Origin: Pseudaquabacterium pictum
Lineage (GTDB): Bacteria > Pseudomonadota > Gammaproteobacteria > Burkholderiales > Burkholderiaceae_C
Assembly (NCBI RefSeq): GCF_005403045.1
Contig: NZ_BJCL01000016.1
Coordinates: 60,597-124,596, forward strand
Direction: 5' to 3'
DNA length: 64,000 bases
The notes below the pieces were generated by a model. The model was not told where the DNA came from. It made no database searches and saw only the letters and a program-made list of their open reading frames with translations. The translations under genes were made by a program, and so were the position numbers. Below, one piece after another: positions 20,135 through 29,168 of this stretch (position 1 is its first letter; each line of letters opens with the position of its first letter).

Positions 20135-22629
20135 TGCGCGCTGTCGCCGCCGCCCTGGCCACACTGGCCTTGCTGACGGCCTGTGCCGGCCCCGCCGGGC
20201 CGGGCACGCCGGCCACGGCCGCCGGCTGCAGCGCACCGCCGCTGGGCCCCACCACGCTGTACCTGCGCGGCACCATGAACCAGTGGCAGCCCGACGAGTC
20301 GGCCGAGTTCCGCTGGACCTGCCATGCCTACCTGCTGAACGTGCAGCTCAGCGGCACCCAGCGCTTCAAGATCGCCGACGACAGCTGGAGCGCGTCCAGC
20401 ATCTTCGGCAACGCGCCCGGCCAGGGCGGCGACGGCCTGCCGGCGGTGCTGTCGGTCGGCACCACCACCGCCGACCTGCAGGCCCGCTTCGACGGCCAGC
20501 CGCAGACCCTGCGCCTGGCGCTGGACGCCGCCGGCCCGCGCCTGCAACTGCTGCCCGGCCATGTGGACGCCGCCCGGCCGCAGGCCGTCACCGACCCGGT
20601 GGCGCTGAGCCTGCGCCACGACAGCCGGGCGCTGGCCGACAAGTCGCCCTTCGGCGCGGTGCCGGCCGGCACCACGGTGCAGTTCGGCCTCACGGCCCTG
20701 CCCGGCGTGGAATCGGCCACGCTGGTGGTGGAACGTCGCCGGCTGGAAGGCGACCAGACCCGGCTGGACTACACCGAGGTGGCCCGCATCCCGATGCAAC
20801 GAGGCCAGGGCACCACCGCCGGCACCGAGCGCTTCACTGCCAGCCACCGCTTCGGTGATGTCAGCGTGCACGGCTACTGGTTCGCCGTGCGCATCGGCGG
20901 ACGCGACTACGTCCTGCAGAACAACCGCGACGCCATCCACTGGACGCGCGAGCGCGGCAGCAACGGCCTGGCGGTGGTCGACTGGCAGCCGCCCACCGAG
21001 CGGCGCGTCCGCCGGCTGCGCCTCAGCGTCTACCAGCCCGGCTTCCAGACGCCCGACTGGGCGGCCGACGCGGTGTACTACTACGTCTTCCCCGAGCGCT
21101 TCCGCAATGGCGACCGCAGCAACGACCCCCAGCCCGGCAGCCGCCGCTACCAGACCCACGGCATCGAACTGCACCCGCGCTGGACCGGTGTGCCCTTCAA
21201 GCCCGGCAGCGGCGATGGATCGGATGCCGCGCACAACAACGACTTCTTCGGCGGCGACCTGGCCGGCATCATCGAGAAGCTGGACCACATCCGCGCGCTG
21301 GGTGCGAACACGCTGTACATGACGCCGGTGTTCCAGGCCGCCAGCAACCACAAGTACGACACCGGCGACTTCACACGCATCGACCCCGGCTTCGGCAGCA
21401 ACGCCGACTTCACCCGGCTGACGCTGGAGGCCGCGAAGCGCGGCATCCGCGTGGTGGTCGACACCTCGCTGAACCACACCGGCAGCGATTCGCCGTACTT
21501 CGACCGCTACGGCAACTTCACCACCGGCGCCGATGGACAACCGAACATCGGCGCCTTCTCGAACGGGCGCATCCGCGCCGATTCCCCCTTCGCCGCCTGG
21601 TACCGCTTCGACCCGACGCAGACCAACCCCGACCGCCAGTACACCGGCTGGGCCGGCACGCCCGACCTGCCCGAGCTGGACAAGAACGCGCCGGCCTGGC
21701 GTGACTTTGCCTACCGCGCGCCCGACAGCGTGACACGCCGTTGGCTGCAGGCCGGCGCCAGCGGCTGGCGCATGGACGTGGCGCCCTGGGTGCCCGACGA
21801 CTTCTGGCGCGAGTGGCGGGCCGTGGTCAAGCAGACCGACCCGCAGGCCATCACCATCGCCGAGACCTGGTGGGACGCCAGCAAGCACCTGCTGGGCGAC
21901 ATGTTCGACTCGACGATGAACTACATCTTCCGCAACGCGGTGCTCGACTATGCGGCGGGCGGTGCGGCCAGCGCCAGCCTGCGCCACCTGGAGCTGGTGC
22001 GCGAGCAGTACCCGGCTCCGGCCTTCCATGCGCTGATGAACCTGCTGAGCACGCACGACCAGCCGCGCGCGCTGCACCGCTTCGGCGACACCCGCATCGG
22101 CGGGCCGGTGGTCGATGCCACCACCGTGGCCCGTGCCAAGCGCCGGCTGGAACTGGCAGTGCTGCTGCAGATGAGCTACCCCGGCGCGCCGGCCATCTAC
22201 TACGGCGACGAGGTCGGCCTGACCGGCGGCGACGACCCCTACAACCGCGCACCCTTCCCCTGGGCCGACCAGGGCGGCCAGCCCGACGAGGCCCTGCATG
22301 CCCAGTTCCGCCGCATGACGGCGATGCGCCAGGCCCACCCGGTGCTGCGCCGCGGCACCCTGCTGGCGCCGCTGGCGCTGGAGTCGCCCGACGAGGCGGT
22401 GGTGGTGCTGGCCCGGAGGCTGGGCGATGGCGCACAGGCCACCTGGGCGCTGACCGCCTTCAACAACGCCGAGGCGCCGCGCACGGTGCAGGTGCGGCTG
22501 CCAGATGGCGCGCCCGCGGGCGCCTGGACAGCCGCCTGGGGCGACGGCCCGGCCACGGCGCAGGATGGCCGGATGACGCTGACCCTGCCGCCGCTGGGCG
22601 GGCGGGTGCTGGTGCGCCAGCCCGGATAG
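20134..22629 (+). CDS. Lipoprotein GH13 amylase with N-terminal glycogen-binding-like domain
   Basis: 831-residue lipoprotein (lipobox LLTAC, Cys17). Residues about 38-140 look like a starch/glycogen-binding immunoglobulin-type domain (LYLRGTMNQWQP, RFKIADDSW). Residues about 175-285 form a second beta domain as in N-terminal domains of neopullulanases. The GH13 barrel runs from about 308 (DAVYYYVFPERFRNGD) with nucleophile D548 (GWRMDVAPW) and acid/base E577 (TIAETWWD). At the third conserved site NHD is replaced by THD (640-642); His and Asp are kept. The TGATG overlap makes it the last gene of the operon. Probably an outer-membrane or surface enzyme that trims large glucans. Confidence 0.88.
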   Translation: MRAVAAALATLALLTACAGPAGPGTPATAAGCSAPPLGPTTLYLRGTMNQWQPDESAEFRWTCHAYLLNVQLSGTQRFKIADDSWSASSIFGNAPGQGGDGLPAVLSVGTTTADLQARFDGQPQTLRLALDAAGPRLQLLPGHVDAARPQAVTDPVALSLRHDSRALADKSPFGAVPAGTTVQFGLTALPGVESATLVVERRRLEGDQTRLDYTEVARIPMQRGQGTTAGTERFTASHRFGDVSVHGYWFAVRIGGRDYVLQNNRDAIHWTRERGSNGLAVVDWQPPTERRVRRLRLSVYQPGFQTPDWAADAVYYYVFPERFRNGDRSNDPQPGSRRYQTHGIELHPRWTGVPFKPGSGDGSDAAHNNDFFGGDLAGIIEKLDHIRALGANTLYMTPVFQAASNHKYDTGDFTRIDPGFGSNADFTRLTLEAAKRGIRVVVDTSLNHTGSDSPYFDRYGNFTTGADGQPNIGAFSNGRIRADSPFAAWYRFDPTQTNPDRQYTGWAGTPDLPELDKNAPAWRDFAYRAPDSVTRRWLQAGASGWRMDVAPWVPDDFWREWRAVVKQTDPQAITIAETWWDASKHLLGDMFDSTMNYIFRNAVLDYAAGGAASASLRHLELVREQYPAPAFHALMNLLSTHDQPRALHRFGDTRIGGPVVDATTVARAKRRLELAVLLQMSYPGAPAIYYGDEVGLTGGDDPYNRAPFPWADQGGQPDEALHAQFRRMTAMRQAHPVLRRGTLLAPLALESPDEAVVVLARRLGDGAQATWALTAFNNAEAPRTVQVRLPDGAPAGAWTAAWGDGPATAQDGRMTLTLPPLGGRVLVRQPG

Positions 22630-22647
22630 CAGCCGGACAGTGCTGTC

Positions 22648-22666
22648 AGCCCGGGAAAGCCGGGCT
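22648..22666 (+). terminator. Small hairpin after the GH13 operon
   Basis: Perfect 7-bp stem AGCCCGG/CCGGGCT with a 5-base loop, 19 bases after the last amylase stop. No T-run follows, so it would be a weak or Rho-assisted terminator or a 3'-end stabiliser. Confidence 0.35.
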
Positions 22667-22702
22667 GGGCAGCGCGGCGTCAGGCTGCCATGCTGCAGCC
22701 GA

Positions 22703-24070
22703 ATGAATCCGTACCGCATCGGCAGCGGCGCCGGCTACGCCGGTGACCGCATCGACCCCGCCCAGGCGCTGGCCGAGCATGGCCGGCTGCACGCCTTGGT
22801 GTTCGAGTGCCTGGCAGAGCGCACCATCGCCCTGGCCCAGCTGCGCCGCAGCCGCGATCCGTCGCAGGGCTACGACCCGCTGCTGCCCGAGCGCCTGCGC
22901 GCCGTGCTGCCGGCTTGCGTGCGCCAGGGCACCACGGTCATCAGCAACATGGGCGCCGCCCACCCGCTGGCCGCCGGCCAGGCCGCACTGGCGGTGGGCC
23001 GCGAACTGGGCCTGCCGCGGCTGGCGGTGGCGGTGTTGACCGGCGACGACGTGCTGCCCTGGGTGCGCCGCCACAACCCGGCCTTGCTGGATCCGGCGCC
23101 CGGCGGCCCCACCTGCGCCGCCGACCTGGGCGACCGGCTGCTGTCGGCCAATGCCTACCTGGGCGCCGATGCCCTGCTGCCGGCGCTGGCGATGGGTGCC
23201 GACGTGGTGCTCACCGGCCGGGTCGCCGACCCGGCGCTGTTCCTGGCGCCGCTGATGCACCACCACGGCTGGGCGGCGGACGACTGGCCGCGGCTGGGCC
23301 GGGGCGTGCTGGTCGGCCACCTGCTGGAGTGCGCGGGCCAGGTCAGCGGCGGCTACATCGCCGAGCCGGGTCGGCTGGACATCCCCGGCCTGGCGGACCT
23401 GGGCTTTCCGCTGGCCGAGGTGCAGGCCGATGGCAGCGCCGTCATCACCAAGCTGCCCGGCACCGGCGGCTGCGTGACCCGGCTGACCTGCACCGCCCAG
23501 CTGCTCTACGAGATCGAGGACCCGGCGCGCTACCTGCAGCCCGACGTGGTGGCCGACTTCGCCCGCGTGCAGTTTGCCGACCTCGGCGGCGACCGGGTGC
23601 AGGTGCAGGGCGGCCACGGCCACCCGCGGCCCGACCAGCTGAAAGCCACGCTGGGCTACCGCGACGGCTGGATCGGCGAGGGCCAGATCTCCTACGCCGG
23701 CCCGGGCGCGGTGGCGCGCGGCCGGCTGGCGCTGCAGTTGCTGCAGCACCGCCTGGACCGGCTGGGCTGGGCCGGCCTGGAGCACCGGGCCGACCTGATC
23801 GGCGTCGATGCGATGCACGGCCCCGGCCTGGGCGCCGACCGCGCGCCCTACGAGGTGCGGGTGCGTCTGGCGGTGCGCTGCACCACCCAGGCCCAGGCCG
23901 AGCGGGTGGGCCAGGAGGTGGAGGCGCTGTACCTCAACGGCCCGGCCGGTGGCGGCGGCGTCACCCAATCGGTGCGCGAGGTGATCGCCGCCGCCTCGGC
24001 CCTGGTGCCGCGCGCCGCCGCGCAGCCGGCCGTCACCCGGATGGACCTGTCGCCCCATGAAGCTGCATGA
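22703..24070 (+). CDS. AtuA-family acyl-CoA-pathway protein (DUF1446)
   Basis: 455-residue protein of the AtuA/DUF1446 family, named for acyclic terpene utilisation in Pseudomonas. Its biochemical reaction is, to my knowledge, unassigned. Family features visible are the N-terminal IGSGAGYAGDRIDPA, TVISNMGAAHPLA near residue 80, LTGRVADPALFLAPL around residue 170, VGHLLECAGQVSGGY, and KLPGTGGCVT. It starts at the ATG of MNPYRIGSG; there is no strong ribosome binding site. It overlaps the next small gene by 14 bases, and together they make up what is a single fused protein in some organisms. A Bug-type solute receptor follows, so the pair may act on an imported carboxylic acid. Confidence 0.85.
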   Translation: MNPYRIGSGAGYAGDRIDPAQALAEHGRLHALVFECLAERTIALAQLRRSRDPSQGYDPLLPERLRAVLPACVRQGTTVISNMGAAHPLAAGQAALAVGRELGLPRLAVAVLTGDDVLPWVRRHNPALLDPAPGGPTCAADLGDRLLSANAYLGADALLPALAMGADVVLTGRVADPALFLAPLMHHHGWAADDWPRLGRGVLVGHLLECAGQVSGGYIAEPGRLDIPGLADLGFPLAEVQADGSAVITKLPGTGGCVTRLTCTAQLLYEIEDPARYLQPDVVADFARVQFADLGGDRVQVQGGHGHPRPDQLKATLGYRDGWIGEGQISYAGPGAVARGRLALQLLQHRLDRLGWAGLEHRADLIGVDAMHGPGLGADRAPYEVRVRLAVRCTTQAQAERVGQEVEALYLNGPAGGGGVTQSVREVIAAASALVPRAAAQPAVTRMDLSPHEAA

Positions 24071-24389
24071 CATCGCCATCGCCCGCTCGGGCGACAAGGG
24101 CAACCGCGCCACGCTCAGCGTGATTGCGCTGGACCCGGCGCACTACCCGCTGCTGGAACAGCTGCTGACGCCCGAGCGCGTGCAGGCCCACTACCGCGGC
24201 GTGGTGCACGGCCCGGTGACGCGCCACCTGCTGCCGCAGCTGGGTGCCGTGCACTTCGTGCTGGCGCAGGCGCTGGGCGGCGGCGTCACCCGCTCGCTGG
24301 CGCTGGATGCGCACGGCAAGACACTCGCCAGCGCCATCCTCGACCTGCCGCTGGACGCAGACGGCAGCCACCAGCCGGCAGCGCGCTGA
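24057..24389 (+). CDS. Small AtuA-associated protein
   Basis: 110 residues beginning MKLHDIAIARSGDKGNRATL, the signature of the small domain that accompanies AtuA, either as a separate subunit or as its C-terminal domain. SGDKGN is the most conserved stretch. Its start lies inside the end of the AtuA gene (14-base overlap), implying coupled translation and probably a complex. Biochemical role unknown. Confidence 0.82.
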   Translation: MKLHDIAIARSGDKGNRATLSVIALDPAHYPLLEQLLTPERVQAHYRGVVHGPVTRHLLPQLGAVHFVLAQALGGGVTRSLALDAHGKTLASAILDLPLDADGSHQPAAR

Positions 24390-24445
24390 CAATCCGCCCG
24401 CACGACCCCGCACCCAACACCACAACGCGACAGGAGACCGTCCCC

Positions 24446-25414
24446 ATGCCCCAAGTCAACCGCCGCCTCGCCCTGGCCACGGCCGCCCTGCTGTGCATCG
24501 GCACCGCGCAGGCCCAGTCCTGGCCGACCAAGTCCATCCGCGCGGTGGTGCCGTTTGCCGCTGGCAGCGCCACCGACCAGATCGGCCGTGCCTTTGCCGA
24601 GAAGATGTCGGCCACGCTGGGCCAGCCCATCGTCATCGACAACAAGCCCGGCGCCAACGGCATGCTGGGCGCGGACATCGTGGCCAAGGCGCCAGCCGAC
24701 GGCTACACCATCCTCGTGGGCACCAACAGCACCAATGCGGCGCTGAAGTTCCTGATGAAGCAGCTGCCCTACGACCAGGACAAGGCCTTCACGCCAGTGG
24801 GCTTTCTGGGCTCGGTGCCGCTGATGGTGGCCGTCAACAACGACGTGCCCGCCAAGACGCTGAAGGAGTTCGTCGACCTGGCCAAGGCCAAGCCCGGCCA
24901 GGTGAGCTTCGCCTATGCCAGCACCTCGCAGCAGGTCAGCTCGGAGATGCTGGCCAGCATGGCCGGCATCACGATGAACCCGATCCCCTACAAGGCCGGC
25001 CCGGCGGCGATGACCGACCTGATCGGCGGCCAGGTCAACATGTTCAGCGCCGACTTCGGCGTGACCGTGCCGCAGCACAAGGCCGGCAAGATCCGTGGCC
25101 TGGCGGTGACATCGATGAAGCGCTCGGCCGCCGTGCCGGACCTGCCGACGGTCAACGAGGCGCTGGGCCTGAAGGACTACGAGCTGATCGCCTACTTCGC
25201 GGTGTTCGCCCCGGCCGGCACGCCGCCGGAGATCGTGAACAAGCTCAACGCGGCCATCAACGCCGCCGCCGCGGCCAAGGACCTGCAGGACAAGTTCCAG
25301 GCCATCGGCTTCGCCATCGACCCGGGCACGCCGGATGCGCTGGCCAAGCGCAACCAGGCCGAGACGGTGAAGTGGGCCAAGGCCATCCGCGACGCGAAGA
25401 TCGAGCCGCAGTGA
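24446..25414 (+). CDS. Bug-family (TctC-like) periplasmic solute receptor
   Basis: 322-residue periplasmic receptor of the Bug family, expanded in Burkholderiales and linked to tripartite tricarboxylate transporters. The signal peptide is cut near TAQA|QSW (23). Family motifs are WPTKSIRAVVPFAAGS ATDQIGR near the mature N-terminus, IDNKPGANGMLGADIVAKA around 65-85, and a C-terminal region with GFAIDPGTPDALAK. Start supported by AGGAGACC eight bases before the ATG. The transporter membrane subunits are not nearby, as is common for Bug proteins. The ligand is unknown but probably a carboxylate handled by the adjacent AtuA pair. Confidence 0.9.
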   Translation: MPQVNRRLALATAALLCIGTAQAQSWPTKSIRAVVPFAAGSATDQIGRAFAEKMSATLGQPIVIDNKPGANGMLGADIVAKAPADGYTILVGTNSTNAALKFLMKQLPYDQDKAFTPVGFLGSVPLMVAVNNDVPAKTLKEFVDLAKAKPGQVSFAYASTSQQVSSEMLASMAGITMNPIPYKAGPAAMTDLIGGQVNMFSADFGVTVPQHKAGKIRGLAVTSMKRSAAVPDLPTVNEALGLKDYELIAYFAVFAPAGTPPEIVNKLNAAINAAAAAKDLQDKFQAIGFAIDPGTPDALAKRNQAETVKWAKAIRDAKIEPQ

Positions 25415-25511
25415 GTGGATGGTCGGCGCCGTCAGCGGCTGCCGGCCGTCAAGCCAGCGGGGTGCCTGCCGATATTGACCCGAGGCCGCACACCCGCGGT
25501 CAGCGGCCCGC

Positions 25512-26675
<1,164 letters not shown>

Positions 26676-26681
26676 AGGCGG

Positions 26682-27503
26682 CTACCGCGCCGCCGCGCGC
26701 GCGGCGGCCAGCGCCGGCAGCAGCCGGTCGCGCCAGACGGCGTAGCCGGCCTCGCTGGGGTGCAGGCCATCGACGAACAGCCGCGCCTGCTGCCGGCCCT
26801 GTGCATCGACGAAGGCGGGGTACAGGTCCAGCCAGGTGGTGAAGCCGGCGAACTCGGCGCTGCGCGCCAGCGCCGCCAGCCGCATGTTCACCGGCTTGAC
26901 GACGGCGTCGTCGCGCGCCGGCTCGCTGGTGGGCAGGATCGACTGCAGCAGCAACCGCGCGCCGGGTTGGCGGGCGTGCAGGGCGCGCGCCACCGCCAGC
27001 ACGCCGGCGTACACGCTGTCGGCCACCGGCTGCTCGGCGGCGTAGGAGTTGTTGATGCCGACCATCAGCACGATGAACTCGGGTGCCAGCGCGGGATTGT
27101 CCAGTTGGCCGAGCCCGCCCTGCGACTTGGGCAGGATGCGGTGCAGCAGGTGCTCGGTGCGGTCGCCCGAGATGCCGATGTTCAGCGCCAGGTTCTCGGG
27201 CACCGCGCCGCCGAAGGCGGTGTCCCAGATCGCACGGCCGTGCAGGCGGCCCGGGATCCAGGGGTCATCGCCGAGCAGCCAGAAGTCGGTGATCGAGTCA
27301 CCGACGAACAACAGCTTCACCGCGCGCAGGCGGTCGCTGTCGGCCACCTGGGCATCGATGGTGGCCTGGCGCTGCTGCCAGTACTCGATGCGCGGCACCG
27401 GCCGGGTCGACGCGAAATCGGCCGCCAGCGCGCTGTGGGCGCCAAGGCCGGCGCCGGCGGCGCACAGGGTGGCCAGCAGGCCGTGGAAGGATGTCGGGCG
27501 CAC
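26682..27503 (-). CDS. Secreted SGNH/GDSL hydrolase
   Basis: 273-residue SGNH-fold esterase, likely an acyl or acetyl esterase of the PAF-acetylhydrolase-like group. The nucleophile is S70 in FVGDSITDFW, block III reads VGINNSY, and the Asp/His pair is D245/H248 in VDGLHPSEAG. A signal peptide ends at SALA|AD (28). The GTG start at 27503 is preceded by GGAG seven bases upstream. Frame open far beyond it is antisense shadow of the halogenase. It lies 56 bases after the halogenase on the same strand and is probably the third gene of a TonB receptor-halogenase-SGNH operon. A deacetylating role on a glycan is plausible but not shown. Confidence 0.82.
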   Translation of the reverse strand: MRPTSFHGLLATLCAAGAGLGAHSALAADFASTRPVPRIEYWQQRQATIDAQVADSDRLRAVKLLFVGDSITDFWLLGDDPWIPGRLHGRAIWDTAFGGAVPENLALNIGISGDRTEHLLHRILPKSQGGLGQLDNPALAPEFIVLMVGINNSYAAEQPVADSVYAGVLAVARALHARQPGARLLLQSILPTSEPARDDAVVKPVNMRLAALARSAEFAGFTTWLDLYPAFVDAQGRQQARLFVDGLHPSEAGYAVWRDRLLPALAAARAAAR

Positions 27504-27559
27504 GGGCGGTCTCCGGTGTTGGGGGGTGGACGCCCGGCGCAGCCCCCGGCCGCTGCCGG

Positions 27560-29068
27560 TCAGCCACCCGCCGCGCAGTGCGCGGCCAGGTAGTCGGCAT
27601 GGCGCGGCATCGCGCCGGCATGCTGGGCCACGCCGCGTTCGATGTTGGCCAGGAAGAACGCCGCCTCGTCGTCGCTCAGCACATCGGCCAGCGGCTGGTG
27701 CGCCTGCGGCACCAGGCCCTGGCCCACCAGCACCTGCAGCCAGCTCACCTCGCTGAAGATGTCCGACGGCGCGCGGAACAGCCGGCCGGTGGCGCGGAAC
27801 AGCTGCAGCTTCTCGGTCAGCGTGGCCGGCAGCTCCATCGTGCGCACCCGGGTCCAGAACGGCGTGTCGTCGCGCCGCGTCAGGTGGTAGTGCAGGATGA
27901 TGAAGTCGCGCACCCGCTCGAACTCGGAATCGGCCTGGCGGTTGTGCTCGGCGGTGTTCAGCGGGTCGAAGTCCAGCGTGGGGAAGAACTGCAGCAGCCG
28001 CGAGATGCTGCTCTGCACCAGGTACAGGCTGGTCGATTCCAGCGGCTCCAGGAAGCCGCTGGCCAGGCCCACCGCCACCACGTTGCGGTGCCACAGCTTG
28101 CGCCGCTTGCCGGTGACGAAGCGCAGCGGCCGCGGCTCGGCCAGCGGCCGGCCGTCCAGGTGCGCCATCAGCTGGGCGGTGGCCTCGTCCTCGCTGATGT
28201 GGCGGCTGCAGAAGACATGGCCGTTGCCGATGCGGTGCTGCAGCGGGATGCGCCACTGCCAGCCGGCGCCGCGGGCGGTGGCGCGGGTGTAGGGCTCGGG
28301 CGGGCCGGTGCGCTCGCAGGGCACGGCCACCGCGCGGTCGCAGGGCAGCCAGTGGCTCCAGTCCTCGTAGCCGGTGTGCAGGGCCCGCTCGATCAGCAGG
28401 CCGGTGAAGCCCGAGCAGTCGATGAACAGCTCGCCCTCCACCCGCCGGCCGTCGGCCAGCACCACCGCCTGCACGTGGCCATCGCCGGGGCGCAGCTGCA
28501 CATCGGCGATGCGGCCTTCGGTGCGCACCACGCCCTTGGCCTCGCTGTAGCGGCGCAGGTAGCGGGCGTACAGGCCGGCGTCGAAGTGGTAGGCATAGGC
28601 CGTGCCCACGGTGGGCAGGCCGGGCGCCTGGGCCTGCGGTGCGAAGCGGCCGGCCAGCGCCGCCACGGTGTTGAGGGTGTAGTGGCCCAGCGGCTGCGCG
28701 CGGCCCTGGCGCAGCATCTTCAGCCAGTAGTGGTGGAAGGGCACCAGGCCCAGGTCCTGGCCCACGCCGCCGAAGCTGTGCAGGTAGCGCTCGCCGCGCT
28801 GGCCCCAGTCGACGAACTCGATGCCCAGCTTGTAAGTGCCCTGGGTGGCGCGCACGAAGTCGTGCTCGTCAATGCCCAGCGCGCTGTTGAACAGGCGCAT
28901 CTGCGGGATGGTGGCCTCGCCCACGCCCACGGTGCCGATCTCGTCGGATTCCACCAGCTGGATGCGCACCCGCCCTTCCAGCACCTGGGCCAGCGCGGCG
29001 GCCACCATCCAGCCGGCGCTGCCGCCACCGACGATCACCACCTCGCGCACTGCACGTCCGTCCTGCAT
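27560..29068 (-). CDS. Flavin-dependent (tryptophan-type) halogenase
   Basis: 502-residue FADH2-dependent halogenase of the PrnA/RebH fold. FAD is bound by GGGSAGWM (14-21). The halogenase hallmark is GWQWRIP (269-275), matching the WxWxIP motif. K80 in TYKLGI corresponds to the catalytic Lys that carries the chloramine/HOX equivalent, and E344 in LEPLEST to the Glu near the substrate. All key residues are present, so it should be active. No flavin reductase or natural-product genes are adjacent. Instead it sits between a TonB receptor and an SGNH hydrolase in a sugar-utilisation locus. Similar halogenases beside TonB receptors are known (for example BrvH-type from Brevundimonas), with native substrate unclear. 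Start chosen at the ATG just before the dinucleotide-binding strand. Confidence 0.88.
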   Translation of the reverse strand: MQDGRAVREVVIVGGGSAGWMVAAALAQVLEGRVRIQLVESDEIGTVGVGEATIPQMRLFNSALGIDEHDFVRATQGTYKLGIEFVDWGQRGERYLHSFGGVGQDLGLVPFHHYWLKMLRQGRAQPLGHYTLNTVAALAGRFAPQAQAPGLPTVGTAYAYHFDAGLYARYLRRYSEAKGVVRTEGRIADVQLRPGDGHVQAVVLADGRRVEGELFIDCSGFTGLLIERALHTGYEDWSHWLPCDRAVAVPCERTGPPEPYTRATARGAGWQWRIPLQHRIGNGHVFCSRHISEDEATAQLMAHLDGRPLAEPRPLRFVTGKRRKLWHRNVVAVGLASGFLEPLESTSLYLVQSSISRLLQFFPTLDFDPLNTAEHNRQADSEFERVRDFIILHYHLTRRDDTPFWTRVRTMELPATLTEKLQLFRATGRLFRAPSDIFSEVSWLQVLVGQGLVPQAHQPLADVLSDDEAAFFLANIERGVAQHAGAMPRHADYLAAHCAAGG

Positions 29069-29090
29069 GGCTGGCTTGCTCCTCAAGCAG

Positions 29091-29125
29091 GCGGGCCCTG
29101 GCTGCCGAAGCGGCACAGGGCCCGC
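29091..29125 (-). repeat. Hairpin 2 between the TonB receptor and halogenase genes
   Basis: Perfect 10-bp stem GCGGGCCCTG/CAGGGCCCGC. Its loop contains a further 5-bp stem TGCCG/CGGCA around AAG. It lies in the 100-base gap, 23 bases before the halogenase ATG, so it could affect translation, RNA processing or transcription into the halogenase gene. Confidence 0.6.
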
Positions 29126-29136
29126 GGTTTCAATCC

Positions 29137-29161
29137 GGTGCCGGGCCCGCAGCCCGGCACC
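29137..29161 (-). terminator. Hairpin 1 directly after the TonB receptor stop
   Basis: Perfect 10-bp stem GGTGCCGGGC/GCCCGGCACC with a 5-base loop, eight bases after the receptor stop. No T-run follows on the minus strand. I infer partial termination or protection of the receptor mRNA 3' end, which would make receptor transcript exceed halogenase transcript. Confidence 0.5.
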
Positions 29162-29168
29162 CCCGGCA

